A stretch of 64,000 bases of DNA. Origin: UBA940 sp031547885 (GTDB lineage: Bacteria > Bacteroidota > Bacteroidia > Bacteroidales > Rikenellaceae). The translations under genes and the position numbers were made by a program. The first letter of the stretch is position 1; the number at the start of each line of letters is the position of its first letter. This document shows positions 14,939 to 22,857 of the stretch, one piece after another. Where the stretch lies: the NCBI GenBank assembly GCA_031547885.1, contig JAVBRO010000038.1, forward strand, positions 1 to 64,000, read 5' to 3'. The notes below the pieces were generated by a model that had not been told where the DNA came from, did not search any database, and saw only the letters and a list, made by a program, of their open reading frames with translations.

Positions 14939-15619
14939 ATGAAAGAGAAGATACTTGTAGTCGACGACGAGCGCGATATCTGCGAAATACTCCAGTTCAA
15001 CCTTGCCAACGAGGGCTACGAGGTCGATACGGCATACTCGGCCGAAGAGGCGCTGGGTATTCTCTCGCCCGGCCATTCGCTCATCCTGCTCGACGTGATG
15101 ATGGGCGGGATGTCGGGTTACAAGATGGCCGAAAAACTGCGCAAAGAGGGTAACCATACCCCGGTGATCTTCCTCACGGCCAAGGATACAGAGAACGATA
15201 TGCTGACCGGTTTTTCGGTCGGCGGCGACGACTATATTTCGAAGCCATTCTCGGTCAAGGAGGTCTCGGCGCGTGTGAAAGCCGTCCTGAAACGTTCGCC
15301 GGCGCGCATAGAAGCCGCCAATGCCACTGTCGTGGATGGCCTCGACATCGACCACGCCGTAAAAGAGATCTCGCTGGACGGAGCGGTCATACCCCTCACT
15401 AAGACCGAATTCGAGATATTCACCCTGCTGGCGGGAAACCCGTCGCGCATATTTTCGCGCGAGGATATGATCGACCGCATCTGGAAAGATACCCCTTTCA
15501 TAACCGAACGGACCGTCGACGTGCACATCACGCGCCTGCGTAAAAAACTCGGCGCACGCGCATCGCTCATTGCCAGCCGCCCGGGATACGGCTACCGCTT
15601 TAATCTCAAGGAAGAATGA
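14939..15619 (+). CDS. phoB: OmpR/PhoB-family response regulator of the phosphate regulon
   Basis: 226 residues. The receiver domain (1-118) has the acidic pocket DDE (about 9-11), the phosphoacceptor D52 in LILLDVMMGG, a Thr in FLTAKD and the conserved Lys in SKPF. A winged-helix trans_reg_C domain (about 130-225) ends with RTVDVHITRLRKKLG and the GYGYRF wing. Phosphorylated by the adjacent PhoR, it should activate pst and porin genes. A longer frame starts at 14900, but its extra residues run into the palindromic repeat and do not resemble the family. The gene overlaps phoR by 4 bp (ATGA). Confidence 0.93.
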   Translation: MKEKILVVDDERDICEILQFNLANEGYEVDTAYSAEEALGILSPGHSLILLDVMMGGMSGYKMAEKLRKEGNHTPVIFLTAKDTENDMLTGFSVGGDDYISKPFSVKEVSARVKAVLKRSPARIEAANATVVDGLDIDHAVKEISLDGAVIPLTKTEFEIFTLLAGNPSRIFSREDMIDRIWKDTPFITERTVDVHITRLRKKLGARASLIASRPGYGYRFNLKEE

Positions 15620-17337
15620 AGACAACATACCAGAGGAAACTGACGTTCAGCTTCCTCGTGATTTTCGTACTGTTCACCGCCGGGATCGTCGTTTTCGAAC
15701 AGTCGATGGAACGGCGCTACAAGACCGAGGCGCTGGAAGAGAAACTCGACGCCTATGCCGACGTGATAGGGGCGTATCTGACCGAGAACGGCTGGCAGAT
15801 GTACGGCCCGCACTCTCTGCGCAACCTGCTGCCGGCGAACCTTCGCGTGACCATCATCAATATGGACGGCACGGTGATCTTCGACAATCTTTTTTCGAGC
15901 GCTTCAGGACTGGAAAACCATCTCTGCAGGCCCGAAGTGGCCCGCGCGCTGAAAAACGGCACGGGGTACAATATCCGCACTTCGGCATCGAACAACCGTG
16001 AATACCTCTACTACGCCAAATACTCGGGCAACGGCTATATCCGCGTGGCTCTGCCGTATGACGTCAAGGTCCGGTCGTTCCTCAAGCCCGACAACGCGTT
16101 CCTCTACTTTGTCGTGGCGCTACTCGTGGTGGGATTCGTGTTCATAAATTACACTGGCAGCTGGTTCGGCCGTTCGATCCGCCGGATGCGCGATTTCTCG
16201 AAGGCGGTGGCGCGGGGGGATTCCGACGTGGCCGTTCCCGAATTTCCCGACGACGAACTGGGCGAGATAGGCCGTCAGATCGCCGACGATTACCGGTTGC
16301 TTAAAGAGAGCGAGGTGCATCTGTCGCTCGAGCGCGAAAAGTTGCTGCAGCACATTCAAATATCGGCCGAGGGGATCTGCTTTTTCAATCCGGACGAGTC
16401 GGTGGCGTTCTACAACGGCCTGTTCCTGCAGTACCTGAACGTAGTAAGTCGCCATCCCGACATTGGCGATATTTTGTCGGCCGAGCCTTTCCGTCCCGTA
16501 AAGGAGTTCCTGGATTCCGAGTTCGGCGACAATTACTACGAGTACGTCATCCGCGAGTACGGGAGCGAATTCCTGGTGCGGCTCAACCGCTTCGAGGACG
16601 ACAGTTTCGAGATAGTGCTGAGCGACATTTCGGGCCAGGAAAAGACCCGCAGGTTAAAACGAGAAATGACCGAGAATATCGCCCACGAGCTGCGCACGCC
16701 CGTAACGAGCATCCGCGGGTTCCTGGAAACCATGCTAGAAACGGCGCTCACCCCCGAACAGCAGCGTAAATTCACGGAGAAAGCCTACAACCAGACACTT
16801 ACGTTGTCGGAACTTATACGCGATATGGGACTGCTGACAAAGATCGAGGAAATGCCTGCAAAATCGGGTTTCCGTCCGGTCGATATCCGGGAACTGCTGG
16901 GACGCGTTGAGACGGAGCTGAAAGGCGAAATGGCGGCCGGCGGGATCAAATTCCTCAATTCGGTTCCGGGCGGCATCGTTGTCAGCGGGAACGAAGGACT
17001 GCTCTATTCGGTTTTCCGCAACCTGGCCGACAACGCCGTGAAGTACGCGGGCCGGAACACTGAGATAACCGTCAACCTGATAAGCCGCAAGGACGGCACG
17101 ATCCGCCTGTCGTTCGCCGATTCGGGCAAGGGAGTCGCCGACGAGAGCCAGCTGGGCCGTATATTCGAGAGGTTTTACCGCATCGACGAAGGTCGTACGC
17201 GCGACAGCGGCGGCTCGGGGCTCGGACTATCGATAGTGAAGAACGCCATCCTGATCCACGGCGGCAGCATCTCGGCGCGCAACCGCAGGGAAGGCGGCCT
17301 GGAGTTCATAATCCAGTTGCCCGAGAAAGGTGCTTGA
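15616..17337 (+). CDS. phoR: Sensor histidine kinase PhoR
   Basis: 573 residues. A first membrane helix (about 10-30) precedes a periplasmic domain (about 31-155), a second helix (about 158-180), a HAMP-like linker (181-235) and a PAS-like region (about 240-340). The HisKA domain has H357 in ENIAHELRTPVTSI. The HATPase domain (about 455-570) has NLADNAVKYA (N box), DSGKGV (G1), and GGSGLGLSIV (G2). It senses phosphate status together with PhoU/Pst and phosphorylates PhoB. Translationally coupled to phoB by a 4-bp overlap. The large periplasmic domain is longer than in E. coli PhoR, resembling the Gram-positive layout. Confidence 0.93.
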   Translation: MKTTYQRKLTFSFLVIFVLFTAGIVVFEQSMERRYKTEALEEKLDAYADVIGAYLTENGWQMYGPHSLRNLLPANLRVTIINMDGTVIFDNLFSSASGLENHLCRPEVARALKNGTGYNIRTSASNNREYLYYAKYSGNGYIRVALPYDVKVRSFLKPDNAFLYFVVALLVVGFVFINYTGSWFGRSIRRMRDFSKAVARGDSDVAVPEFPDDELGEIGRQIADDYRLLKESEVHLSLEREKLLQHIQISAEGICFFNPDESVAFYNGLFLQYLNVVSRHPDIGDILSAEPFRPVKEFLDSEFGDNYYEYVIREYGSEFLVRLNRFEDDSFEIVLSDISGQEKTRRLKREMTENIAHELRTPVTSIRGFLETMLETALTPEQQRKFTEKAYNQTLTLSELIRDMGLLTKIEEMPAKSGFRPVDIRELLGRVETELKGEMAAGGIKFLNSVPGGIVVSGNEGLLYSVFRNLADNAVKYAGRNTEITVNLISRKDGTIRLSFADSGKGVADESQLGRIFERFYRIDEGRTRDSGGSGLGLSIVKNAILIHGGSISARNRREGGLEFIIQLPEKGA

Positions 17338-17382
17338 AATTGCGTATTTTGGGTAATGGTGCCTAAAGTGGCGTTTTGTCAA

Positions 17383-17466
17383 GTCATTCCGAGGTAAGCG
17401 TAGCGGCGAGGAATCTACTTTATATTCAAATGTTTGGTAGATCCCTCACACAAGGTTCGGGATGAC
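17383..17466. repeat. Dispersed palindromic repeat, CATTCCGAG family
   Basis: Arms GTCATTCCGAG and TCGGGATGAC flank an imperfectly paired centre (GGAATCTAC ... GTAGATCC). It lies between the convergent phoR and NlpC/P60-like genes and may serve as a bidirectional terminator. Related elements are at 31807-31899 and 39144-39360. Confidence 0.75.
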
Positions 17467-17478
17467 ACAACGGCGAAA

Positions 17479-18102
17479 CTATCTTGTGCCATATCGATGA
17501 TCTACAACAGGCTCGAACAGCGCGCTGTTGAAGAAAGATGTGAAATTATAGTCCATTTTGGCCTTGTCGAAGATGGAATAACCCGAAGCGTTGAGTATCG
17601 AGAGGTAAATAAGCTCCGAACAGAAGATTTTCGACGAGTCGCGGATGTCGAACAGCATGTCGAACGGGACGCGCTGTTCCAGATATCTGGCCGCATGATG
17701 CACGATGCGGTCGGCGTCTGCCACCAGGCACCTTACCGCGACGAAAGAACCCGGCTTTGCGCACCTGACAAACTCCGACAGCGTGCATTCCTGGACGCCG
17801 TCCTCGTCAGCCAGGTCCGACGAGATGGAGTGGATGATATTGAAACCGGGGCTTTCCCCGGTCACTATTCCGCAATGCGAAACCCCCATTCCACCGGAAC
17901 TGTTCTCCAACATGGTACTCACCAAGCCATAGCCCATCCGCAGGACGATGTCGCCGGAACGGAGAGATCCCAGCTCTTCGCGGGTCAATTCGTATATCTG
18001 CGGACGGGAACGGTCCCTTGTCCGGTCGATATGCAGAATGATGCCGAGAAGAGCCGGGATCGCTGCAATAATTAAAACTGCAAGGATTGCTCCTTTTTTC
18101 AC
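17479..18102 (-). CDS. YiiX-like permuted papain-fold (NlpC/P60 superfamily) hydrolase
   Basis: 207 residues. The N-terminal hydrophobic segment (4-24) is a membrane anchor or signal. The permuted NlpC/P60 order is visible: SGDIVLRMG (about 49-57), catalytic H76 in GVSHCGIV, then further on PFDMLFDIRDSSKIFCSELIY with catalytic C161. In permuted members His precedes Cys, as here. Such enzymes hydrolyse amide or ester bonds in peptides or lipids; the substrate here is unknown. It lies 9 bp downstream of the DUF4878 lipoprotein gene and is probably cotranscribed with it. Confidence 0.82.
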   Translation of the reverse strand: MKKGAILAVLIIAAIPALLGIILHIDRTRDRSRPQIYELTREELGSLRSGDIVLRMGYGLVSTMLENSSGGMGVSHCGIVTGESPGFNIIHSISSDLADEDGVQECTLSEFVRCAKPGSFVAVRCLVADADRIVHHAARYLEQRVPFDMLFDIRDSSKIFCSELIYLSILNASGYSIFDKAKMDYNFTSFFNSALFEPVVDHRYGTR

Positions 18103-18111
18103 ATGCGGGTG

Positions 18112-18540
18112 TTATTTCCAGGAGACGTTGTCCACTTTCCAGTTGCCCTCTTCCTTGACCAGTTTCACTTTCCACACGCCGTCGTTCTCTTCGCCGTCGT
18201 ATTTCATCACGTATTTTACATTGACATTGGCTGCATCCGGAGTGGCTTCGTTGATAACGGCCGGCTGTACTTCGGTCTTAGCCGACTCAATGGCTTTGAG
18301 CAGTTCTTTCTTCTCGGCAGGCATATCTTTCGCTTCCGCTTCCTGCTGTTCGATGTTTGCAACCTCTTTCTGCGACGCATACTTCTTCATTCCGGAGAAA
18401 TCCTGCTTCTGCATAGCCGCAATGTACTTTTCAGTTACAGATTCAGGGGTTTGCGAACCGCCTCCGCCGCCGCAGCTCGAGAGGATCAATGCGCATGAAA
18501 CGATGACTGCCAAAACAGCCGCACTTGTAAATTTTTTCAT
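18112..18540 (-). CDS. DUF4878-family lipoprotein
   Basis: 142 residues. The signal peptide ends in lipobox LILSSC (Cys 23), followed by a Gly-rich spacer. The remainder looks like a small NTF2-like/DUF4878 fold: ESVTEKYIAAMQKQDFSGMK near the start and a C-terminal GVWKVKLVKEEGNWKVDNVSW strand pair. These lipoproteins have no established function. First gene of a two-gene unit with the permuted NlpC/P60 hydrolase. Confidence 0.82.
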   Translation of the reverse strand: MKKFTSAAVLAVIVSCALILSSCGGGGGSQTPESVTEKYIAAMQKQDFSGMKKYASQKEVANIEQQEAEAKDMPAEKKELLKAIESAKTEVQPAVINEATPDAANVNVKYVMKYDGEENDGVWKVKLVKEEGNWKVDNVSWK

Positions 18541-18706
18541 GATAAATTAAATTAGGTTAGAAAATAATCTTCTTAATCTCACAATAATAAGCAAATAAGT
18601 CGGAGTATCAAATAGACAGATTCGATTTTTAGCGGTTTTTATTCGCAATGACCTGCATTTTTTTGCAGTGAACCTGTTTTCCCCCTCTTCCGTACTTCAA
18701 AATTCC

Positions 18707-19240
18707 TCAGTAACGGTTCCAGTTGACGATCTTTTCGATCGGTTTGCGCGTTTTCGGACGGGTGGGGGAATCGGGGTAACCCAGCGAGATGAGGAGCGGC
18801 ACACGCCGTTTTGTGTCCACCCCGAGCAGCGCCTTCACCTTCTTTTCATTGAACCAGCCGATGATGCATGTGCCGAGTCCTATGTCGGCCGCCTGCAGGC
18901 AGAACTGGTTGACGGCGATCCCCAGGTCCATCAGGTGGTACTCCTTGTTTTGCAGCACGCTCGCCGCGGCAGACAAGGTGTTGTTCTTTTCGAGCACTAC
19001 AGCTATGAGCACCGGCGCCTGGTGCGTGAATTTGTTCATTCCGAGGCTTGCGGCGCACCCGGCCACCTGTTCTTTGATCGCCGGATCGTCCACGACAATG
19101 AATTTCCACGGCTGGGAGTTGTTTGCCGAGGGCGACAGCCGCGCCGTTTCGAGGCACAGTTCCAACTTCTCCGGTTCGACAGCCCTGTCGAGGTATTTGC
19201 GGTCGCTCTGGCGGACCTTCGCGAGTTCTGAAAAATCCAT
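18707..19240 (-). CDS. Nitroreductase-family flavoprotein
   Basis: 177 residues. The FMN-binding nitroreductase signature is present: RQSDRKYLDRAVEPEKLE at the start, the SPSANNSQPWKFIVV loop (about 35-49), a central DLGIAVNQFCLQAADIGLGTC helix and the C-terminal LISLGYPD motif. Enzymes of this family reduce nitro compounds, quinones or flavins with NAD(P)H; the natural substrate cannot be told. Monocistronic with a TATCTTTG promoter at 19264-19271. Confidence 0.93.
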   Translation of the reverse strand: MDFSELAKVRQSDRKYLDRAVEPEKLELCLETARLSPSANNSQPWKFIVVDDPAIKEQVAGCAASLGMNKFTHQAPVLIAVVLEKNNTLSAAASVLQNKEYHLMDLGIAVNQFCLQAADIGLGTCIIGWFNEKKVKALLGVDTKRRVPLLISLGYPDSPTRPKTRKPIEKIVNWNRY

Positions 19241-19263
19241 AACGCATTGTTTTTGAGTTACGG

Positions 19264-19271
19264 CAAAGATA
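19264..19271 (-). promoter_or_regulatory. -7 promoter element of the nitroreductase gene
   Basis: CAAAGATA on the plus strand, i.e. TATCTTTG on the minus strand, 24 bp before the start codon. Confidence 0.75.
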
Positions 19272-19361
19272 ATAATTTTAGCCTCGGTTAACTCTCGTTT
19301 TTGTTGATAAGTTTTTGCCGGAAGGGGTGCGGCTGTCGTGCGGATTTTCTATCTTGCGGGC

Positions 19362-20669
19362 ATGAAGGATTCGGTGATCGAAAAGCTGAAAGTGCTGGCC
19401 GAGTCGGCCAAGTACGACGTGTCGTGCGCCTCGAGCGGGACATCCCGCAGCGGCAAGCCCGGCATGTTGGGCAATACCAGCGGATGGGGTATCTGCCACA
19501 GTTTTACGGCCGACGGACGGTGCGTGTCGCTGCTCAAGATCATGCTCACCAATCACTGCATCTACGACTGCGCCTACTGCATCAACCGGCGCAGCAACGA
19601 CATCAGCCGGGCCACCCTCACGCCGGACGAACTGGTCGAACTGACGCTCGAATTCTACCGCCGCAACTACATCGAGGGACTGTTCCTCTCGTCGGGCGTT
19701 ATAAAAGACCCCGACTACACGATGGAGCGCATGGTGCGGGTGGTGAAGGACCTGCGCACGGTGCACCGCTACAACGGCTATATCCACATGAAAAGCATCC
19801 CCGGGGCGAGTCAGGAATTGGTGCGCGAGGCGGGGATGTACGCCGACCGCCTGAGCGTCAATATCGAGATCCCGCGCGAGGACAACCTGCGGTTGCTTGC
19901 CCCCGAGAAAGACCACCAGAGCGTCTATTCTCCGATGAAGTACATCCACCAGGGGGTGTTGGAAAGCGCCGAGGACCGAAAGAAGTTCCGCAGCGCACCT
20001 AAATTCGCCCCGGCGGGCCAGAGTACACAGATGATAGTCGGCGCCACGGACGAGAGCGACAGCGAGATACTGAAACTATCTACGAAACTGTATAACGTTC
20101 AGGGAATGAGGCGCGTCTATTTCTCGGCGTTCGTTCCGGTAAACTCCTACGATTCGCGCCTGCCCGCGCTGAAACAACCACCTCTCGTGCGCGAGAACCG
20201 CCTCTACCAGGCCGACTGGCTGATGCGTTTCTACGGTTTCGGGGCGGGGGAGATAGTCGACGATTCGTACCCCAACCTCGATCTGGAGATCGACCCGAAA
20301 CTGGCGTGGGCGCTGCGACACCCCGAAAAGTTCCCGGTCGATATGAACCGTGCTGATTACGAAATGATCGTGCGCGTTCCGGGCATCGGAGTGAAGTCTG
20401 CGCAGCTAATAGTGGCCGCGCGGCGGCACGGGCGCATCACCTCGTCGACACTCAAAAAGATCGGTGTCGTGATGAAAAAGGCGCAGTACTTCATTACCTG
20501 CGGCGAGGTCGGAACGCCGACAGCGGATTATGCGGGTTTCTCCATATCCTCTGGTAAGGCATTGGTCGGGGATGTGCATCCCGACCTGCTGCGTAAAGTG
20601 TTGACGCAGAAAAAGCCTTCGCGCAAAGGGGCCGACCCCGACCAGACCGTGCTCATCTTCCCCGAATGA
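19362..20669 (+). CDS. Putative DNA modification/repair radical SAM protein (UDG-linked family)
   Basis: 435 residues from the ATG at 19362. The radical SAM cluster motif is C-x3-C-x2-C in NHCIYDCAYCINRR (about residues 65-72), preceded by the family segment CASSGTSRSGKPGMLGNTSG. The C-terminus carries a helix-hairpin-helix DNA-binding motif, VPGIGVKSAQLIVAARR. The family is found fused or adjacent to a UDG-type or DUF4130 partner, and exactly such a partner overlaps its stop codon by 4 bp. Chemistry is unknown; a role on DNA bases is inferred. An upstream ATG at 19338 adds eight residues outside the family start. Confidence 0.92.
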   Translation: MKDSVIEKLKVLAESAKYDVSCASSGTSRSGKPGMLGNTSGWGICHSFTADGRCVSLLKIMLTNHCIYDCAYCINRRSNDISRATLTPDELVELTLEFYRRNYIEGLFLSSGVIKDPDYTMERMVRVVKDLRTVHRYNGYIHMKSIPGASQELVREAGMYADRLSVNIEIPREDNLRLLAPEKDHQSVYSPMKYIHQGVLESAEDRKKFRSAPKFAPAGQSTQMIVGATDESDSEILKLSTKLYNVQGMRRVYFSAFVPVNSYDSRLPALKQPPLVRENRLYQADWLMRFYGFGAGEIVDDSYPNLDLEIDPKLAWALRHPEKFPVDMNRADYEMIVRVPGIGVKSAQLIVAARRHGRITSSTLKKIGVVMKKAQYFITCGEVGTPTADYAGFSISSGKALVGDVHPDLLRKVLTQKKPSRKGADPDQTVLIFPE

Positions 20670-21427
20670 TACTTTTCCGTTACGATAAAACTTTCGACGG
20701 CTTGCTGACGGCCGTTTTCGACGCATATTCGCGCCGGACTTTCCCCGACGCGCTGTTGGATGAGAACGACCCCGGGCCGCTCTTCGTGACCGAGGAGTAC
20801 ACGGTCGTCACCGACCCCGAAAGGTCCGGCCGGGTGTGGCGGGCGCTCGAAAAACGGCTGCCGAAGGATGTGTGCAATATGCTGATGTTCGCCTGGCTGT
20901 CGGAAGAGGATGGGGTCGACGGAATGCTTTTCCGCTATATCCGCAGGGCGTTCGATTCAAAGATTCAGGTGCAGACCGATTTCGCCGATTCCGACATCCT
21001 GCGCGTGAAGCAGCTTGCGCAGAAAGTATCGTGGGAACGCGAACGGCTGATCCAGTTCACGCGGTTCCAGAAGGGTGGTGACAATACTTATTTTGCACCG
21101 GTCTCGCCGCGCTATAACGCCCTGCCGCTGAGCATTCCGTATTTCAAGGACCGATTCCGCGACCAGAGGTGGCTCATCTACGACATAAAGCGCCGCTACG
21201 GATTCTACTACGACCTCGAAACTGTGACAGAGGTGACAATGGAGGACGACGCACATCTGCTGGACGGCCAGCTCGACGAAAAGTTGATGGCGGACGACGA
21301 AAAACTGTTCCAGAGCCTGTGGAAGACCTATTTCCACGCGATGGCGATAAAAGAGCGCATCAACCCGAAGTTACAGCGCCAGCATATGCCGCGCCGCTTC
21401 TGGAAACTCCTTACCGAAATGCAATAA
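20666..21427 (+). CDS. DUF4130-type DNA metabolism protein, partner of the radical SAM enzyme
   Basis: 253 residues, start overlapping the upstream stop (ATGA). Family features include MILFRYDKTFDGLLTAVFDA at the start, the mid-protein block RFQKGGDNTYFAPVSPRYNA and PYFKDRFRDQRWLIYDIKRR, and a C-terminal RQHMPRRFWKLLTEM. This protein is the constant neighbour of the UDG-linked radical SAM family; in some genomes it is fused to a uracil-DNA-glycosylase-like domain, which is absent here. It is thought to act on modified or damaged DNA, but no reaction is established. Confidence 0.9.
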   Translation: MILFRYDKTFDGLLTAVFDAYSRRTFPDALLDENDPGPLFVTEEYTVVTDPERSGRVWRALEKRLPKDVCNMLMFAWLSEEDGVDGMLFRYIRRAFDSKIQVQTDFADSDILRVKQLAQKVSWERERLIQFTRFQKGGDNTYFAPVSPRYNALPLSIPYFKDRFRDQRWLIYDIKRRYGFYYDLETVTEVTMEDDAHLLDGQLDEKLMADDEKLFQSLWKTYFHAMAIKERINPKLQRQHMPRRFWKLLTEMQ

Positions 21428-21547
21428 AAAAGCGATCAAAAAGGCAACTTCGGCGTTGGACTTCGTCAGTGAAATGCTCATTTACGTCCAGTAAACTCCG
21501 CTTTCCCTTCCTCGTCCGCCTGAAATTTGCCTTTTTGATCGCTTTTT
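21427..21547. repeat. 121-bp element with 21-bp perfect terminal inverted repeats
   Basis: The left arm at 21427-21447 is the exact reverse complement of 21527-21547; each arm contains GCGATCAAAAAGGCAA or its complement. The 79-nt interior has a second partial pairing (TGGAC/GTCCA near 21457-21492). It starts on the stop codon of the DUF4130 gene. It may act as terminator, and looks like a small non-autonomous palindromic element. A fragment of the CATTGCGAG repeat (TCGCAATGACGGC) follows at about 21571-21583. Confidence 0.8.
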
Positions 21548-21586
21548 GGCTGGACTTCTGAAAACACTTCTCGCAATGACGGCATG

Positions 21587-21619
21587 AAGAAAGCGACCCG
21601 GAATCCGGATCGCTTTCTT
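21587..21619 (-). terminator. Intrinsic terminator of the acidic DUF4252 gene
   Basis: AAGAAAGCGA ... TCGCTTTCTT with an inner CCGG pairing, 24 bp after the stop codon of the minus-strand gene at 21643. Confidence 0.75.
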
Positions 21620-21642
21620 GTAAGTATTTTTCCCGCAGTGGG

Positions 21643-22467
21643 CTACATGAACTCTTTCATGATATCTATCAGGCCCTTGAAGTCCCTGCTGCCCAGGACG
21701 CTGCCCACTATGTACTGGTTCCCTTCCTTGACGATCACAAGTATTTCGCAGGTGCCGGCCGCCTCGTCGTCGATGGTGTACATGCGCACCTCTTCGCCGC
21801 CTGTATTCATCGAAACGATGCACTTATACGGTTTCGTCCCGACGACCAATTTTTTGACATCCTTCTCGAACTTCTTGGTCGGGTTTTCATACATTATGCC
21901 TTTGAGGAATTTCAGGCCGTCGAAATAGGCTTTGAACATTCCCAGATAGTTGTTCAGTCCCGAGTACGGGCTGTAATAACTGCTGTAATCGAAATCGGAA
22001 TAATCATCGTCGTCATCGTCATAATCATAGTCGCCCTCTTCGCCGTAGACATAAACGTATTCGTCGTAGCTCTCATAGTCGACGTCGGCCTCGGCCTCTT
22101 CCCCCTCTTCCGAATCATCTGCAATGGAGTCGACGGCGACTGCGGCGGCAACGGGATAGTCGGGAGCGACGATACAGTTGTCTTCAATCTCCGGAACGCA
22201 GAATTCGACTATTTCAACGGTTTCTTCATCGTCATCTTCATCATAATAGCCGGAATAATCAAAAGGCTCCGCTTCATCCCCGTCATCACTGCTCAATTGC
22301 GACAGGAAATAGGTGATCCCCTCGAGGATGTTGCCTTCGAGATTGACGGCGGTGATGCCCTTGCGGCCGTCGTATTTTTTGATAAGCTTGTCGAATCCGT
22401 CGTTCTGGGCGTTCAATCCGAACGGAACGGCGGCGATCAGGATCGCGATAATAATAACTCTCTTCAT
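21643..22467 (-). CDS. DUF4252-family exported protein with a long acidic insert
   Basis: 274 residues from the ATG at 22467 (signal peptide MKRVIIIAILIAAVPFGLNA). The N-terminal DUF4252 start, FDKLIKKYDGRKGITAVNLE, is followed by about 115 residues extremely rich in Asp, Glu, Tyr and Ser (roughly 65-150), absent from the two DUF4252 paralogues at 25076 and 25656. The C-terminal half returns to the family pattern (GGEEVRMYTIDDEAAGTCE). The role is unknown; the acidic tract may bind cations, perhaps metal, given the neighbouring metal-related genes. A promoter element at 22491-22498 rules out the longer frame starting at 22491 and gives this gene independent expression. Confidence 0.82.
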   Translation of the reverse strand: MKRVIIIAILIAAVPFGLNAQNDGFDKLIKKYDGRKGITAVNLEGNILEGITYFLSQLSSDDGDEAEPFDYSGYYDEDDDEETVEIVEFCVPEIEDNCIVAPDYPVAAAVAVDSIADDSEEGEEAEADVDYESYDEYVYVYGEEGDYDYDDDDDDYSDFDYSSYYSPYSGLNNYLGMFKAYFDGLKFLKGIMYENPTKKFEKDVKKLVVGTKPYKCIVSMNTGGEEVRMYTIDDEAAGTCEILVIVKEGNQYIVGSVLGSRDFKGLIDIMKEFM

Positions 22468-22490
22468 GTTGGTTGTCGGTTTATCAGGCA

Positions 22491-22498
22491 CAAATATA
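22491..22498 (-). promoter_or_regulatory. -7 promoter element of the acidic DUF4252 gene
   Basis: CAAATATA on the plus strand is TATATTTG on the minus strand, leaving a 5' UTR of about 17 nt before the ATG at 22467. Confidence 0.7.
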
Positions 22499-22521
22499 AT
22501 ACGGCTTTTCTTATTTCCGCG

Positions 22522-22845
22522 TTATTCCTTCTTTTTCTGCCCGTCTTTCGCTTTCACGCAGGTGAAGTCGAGCTTCTCGATAGCCTTTTTCAGCGTCTCC
22601 TCGTTGGTTTTCGCCGGGTCGTACTTGATGGTGACCTGTTTTTTCTCGAGGTCGACCTTCATATCCTTGACCCCCTTTTCCCAGGGGATGTTCTTGTCGA
22701 GCTTTGCCTTGCAGCCCTGGCAGTGCAGGCTCACGTCGAATGTCACGGTTTCGGTCTTCGCCTTTTTGTCGGCGGTCTTCGCCGATGCGCCGAACCCGAT
22801 GAAGAGGGCCGCCGCGCACAACAGTAATGTTCTGAAATTTTTCAT
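22522..22845 (-). CDS. Exported heavy-metal-associated (HMA) domain protein
   Basis: 107 residues. A signal peptide (1-22, ending ASAK) is followed by one HMA domain (about 30-98) with the metal-binding CxxC in LHCQGCKAKLDK and the ferredoxin-like strand VTIKYDPAKTNEETLKKAIEKL. It probably binds Cu(I) or another soft metal in the periplasm. It is cotranscribed 12 bp downstream of the TonB receptor, so the two may handle the same metal; this is inferred from the pairing. Confidence 0.9.
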   Translation of the reverse strand: MKNFRTLLLCAAALFIGFGASAKTADKKAKTETVTFDVSLHCQGCKAKLDKNIPWEKGVKDMKVDLEKKQVTIKYDPAKTNEETLKKAIEKLDFTCVKAKDGQKKKE

Positions 22846-22857
22846 AGTTGTAGTATT

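Noticed and set aside
21954..22187. Thr/Met-rich minus-strand frame in the acidic DUF4252 gene
   Set aside because: An alternative frame of the Asp/Glu codon runs; the low complexity is a by-product.
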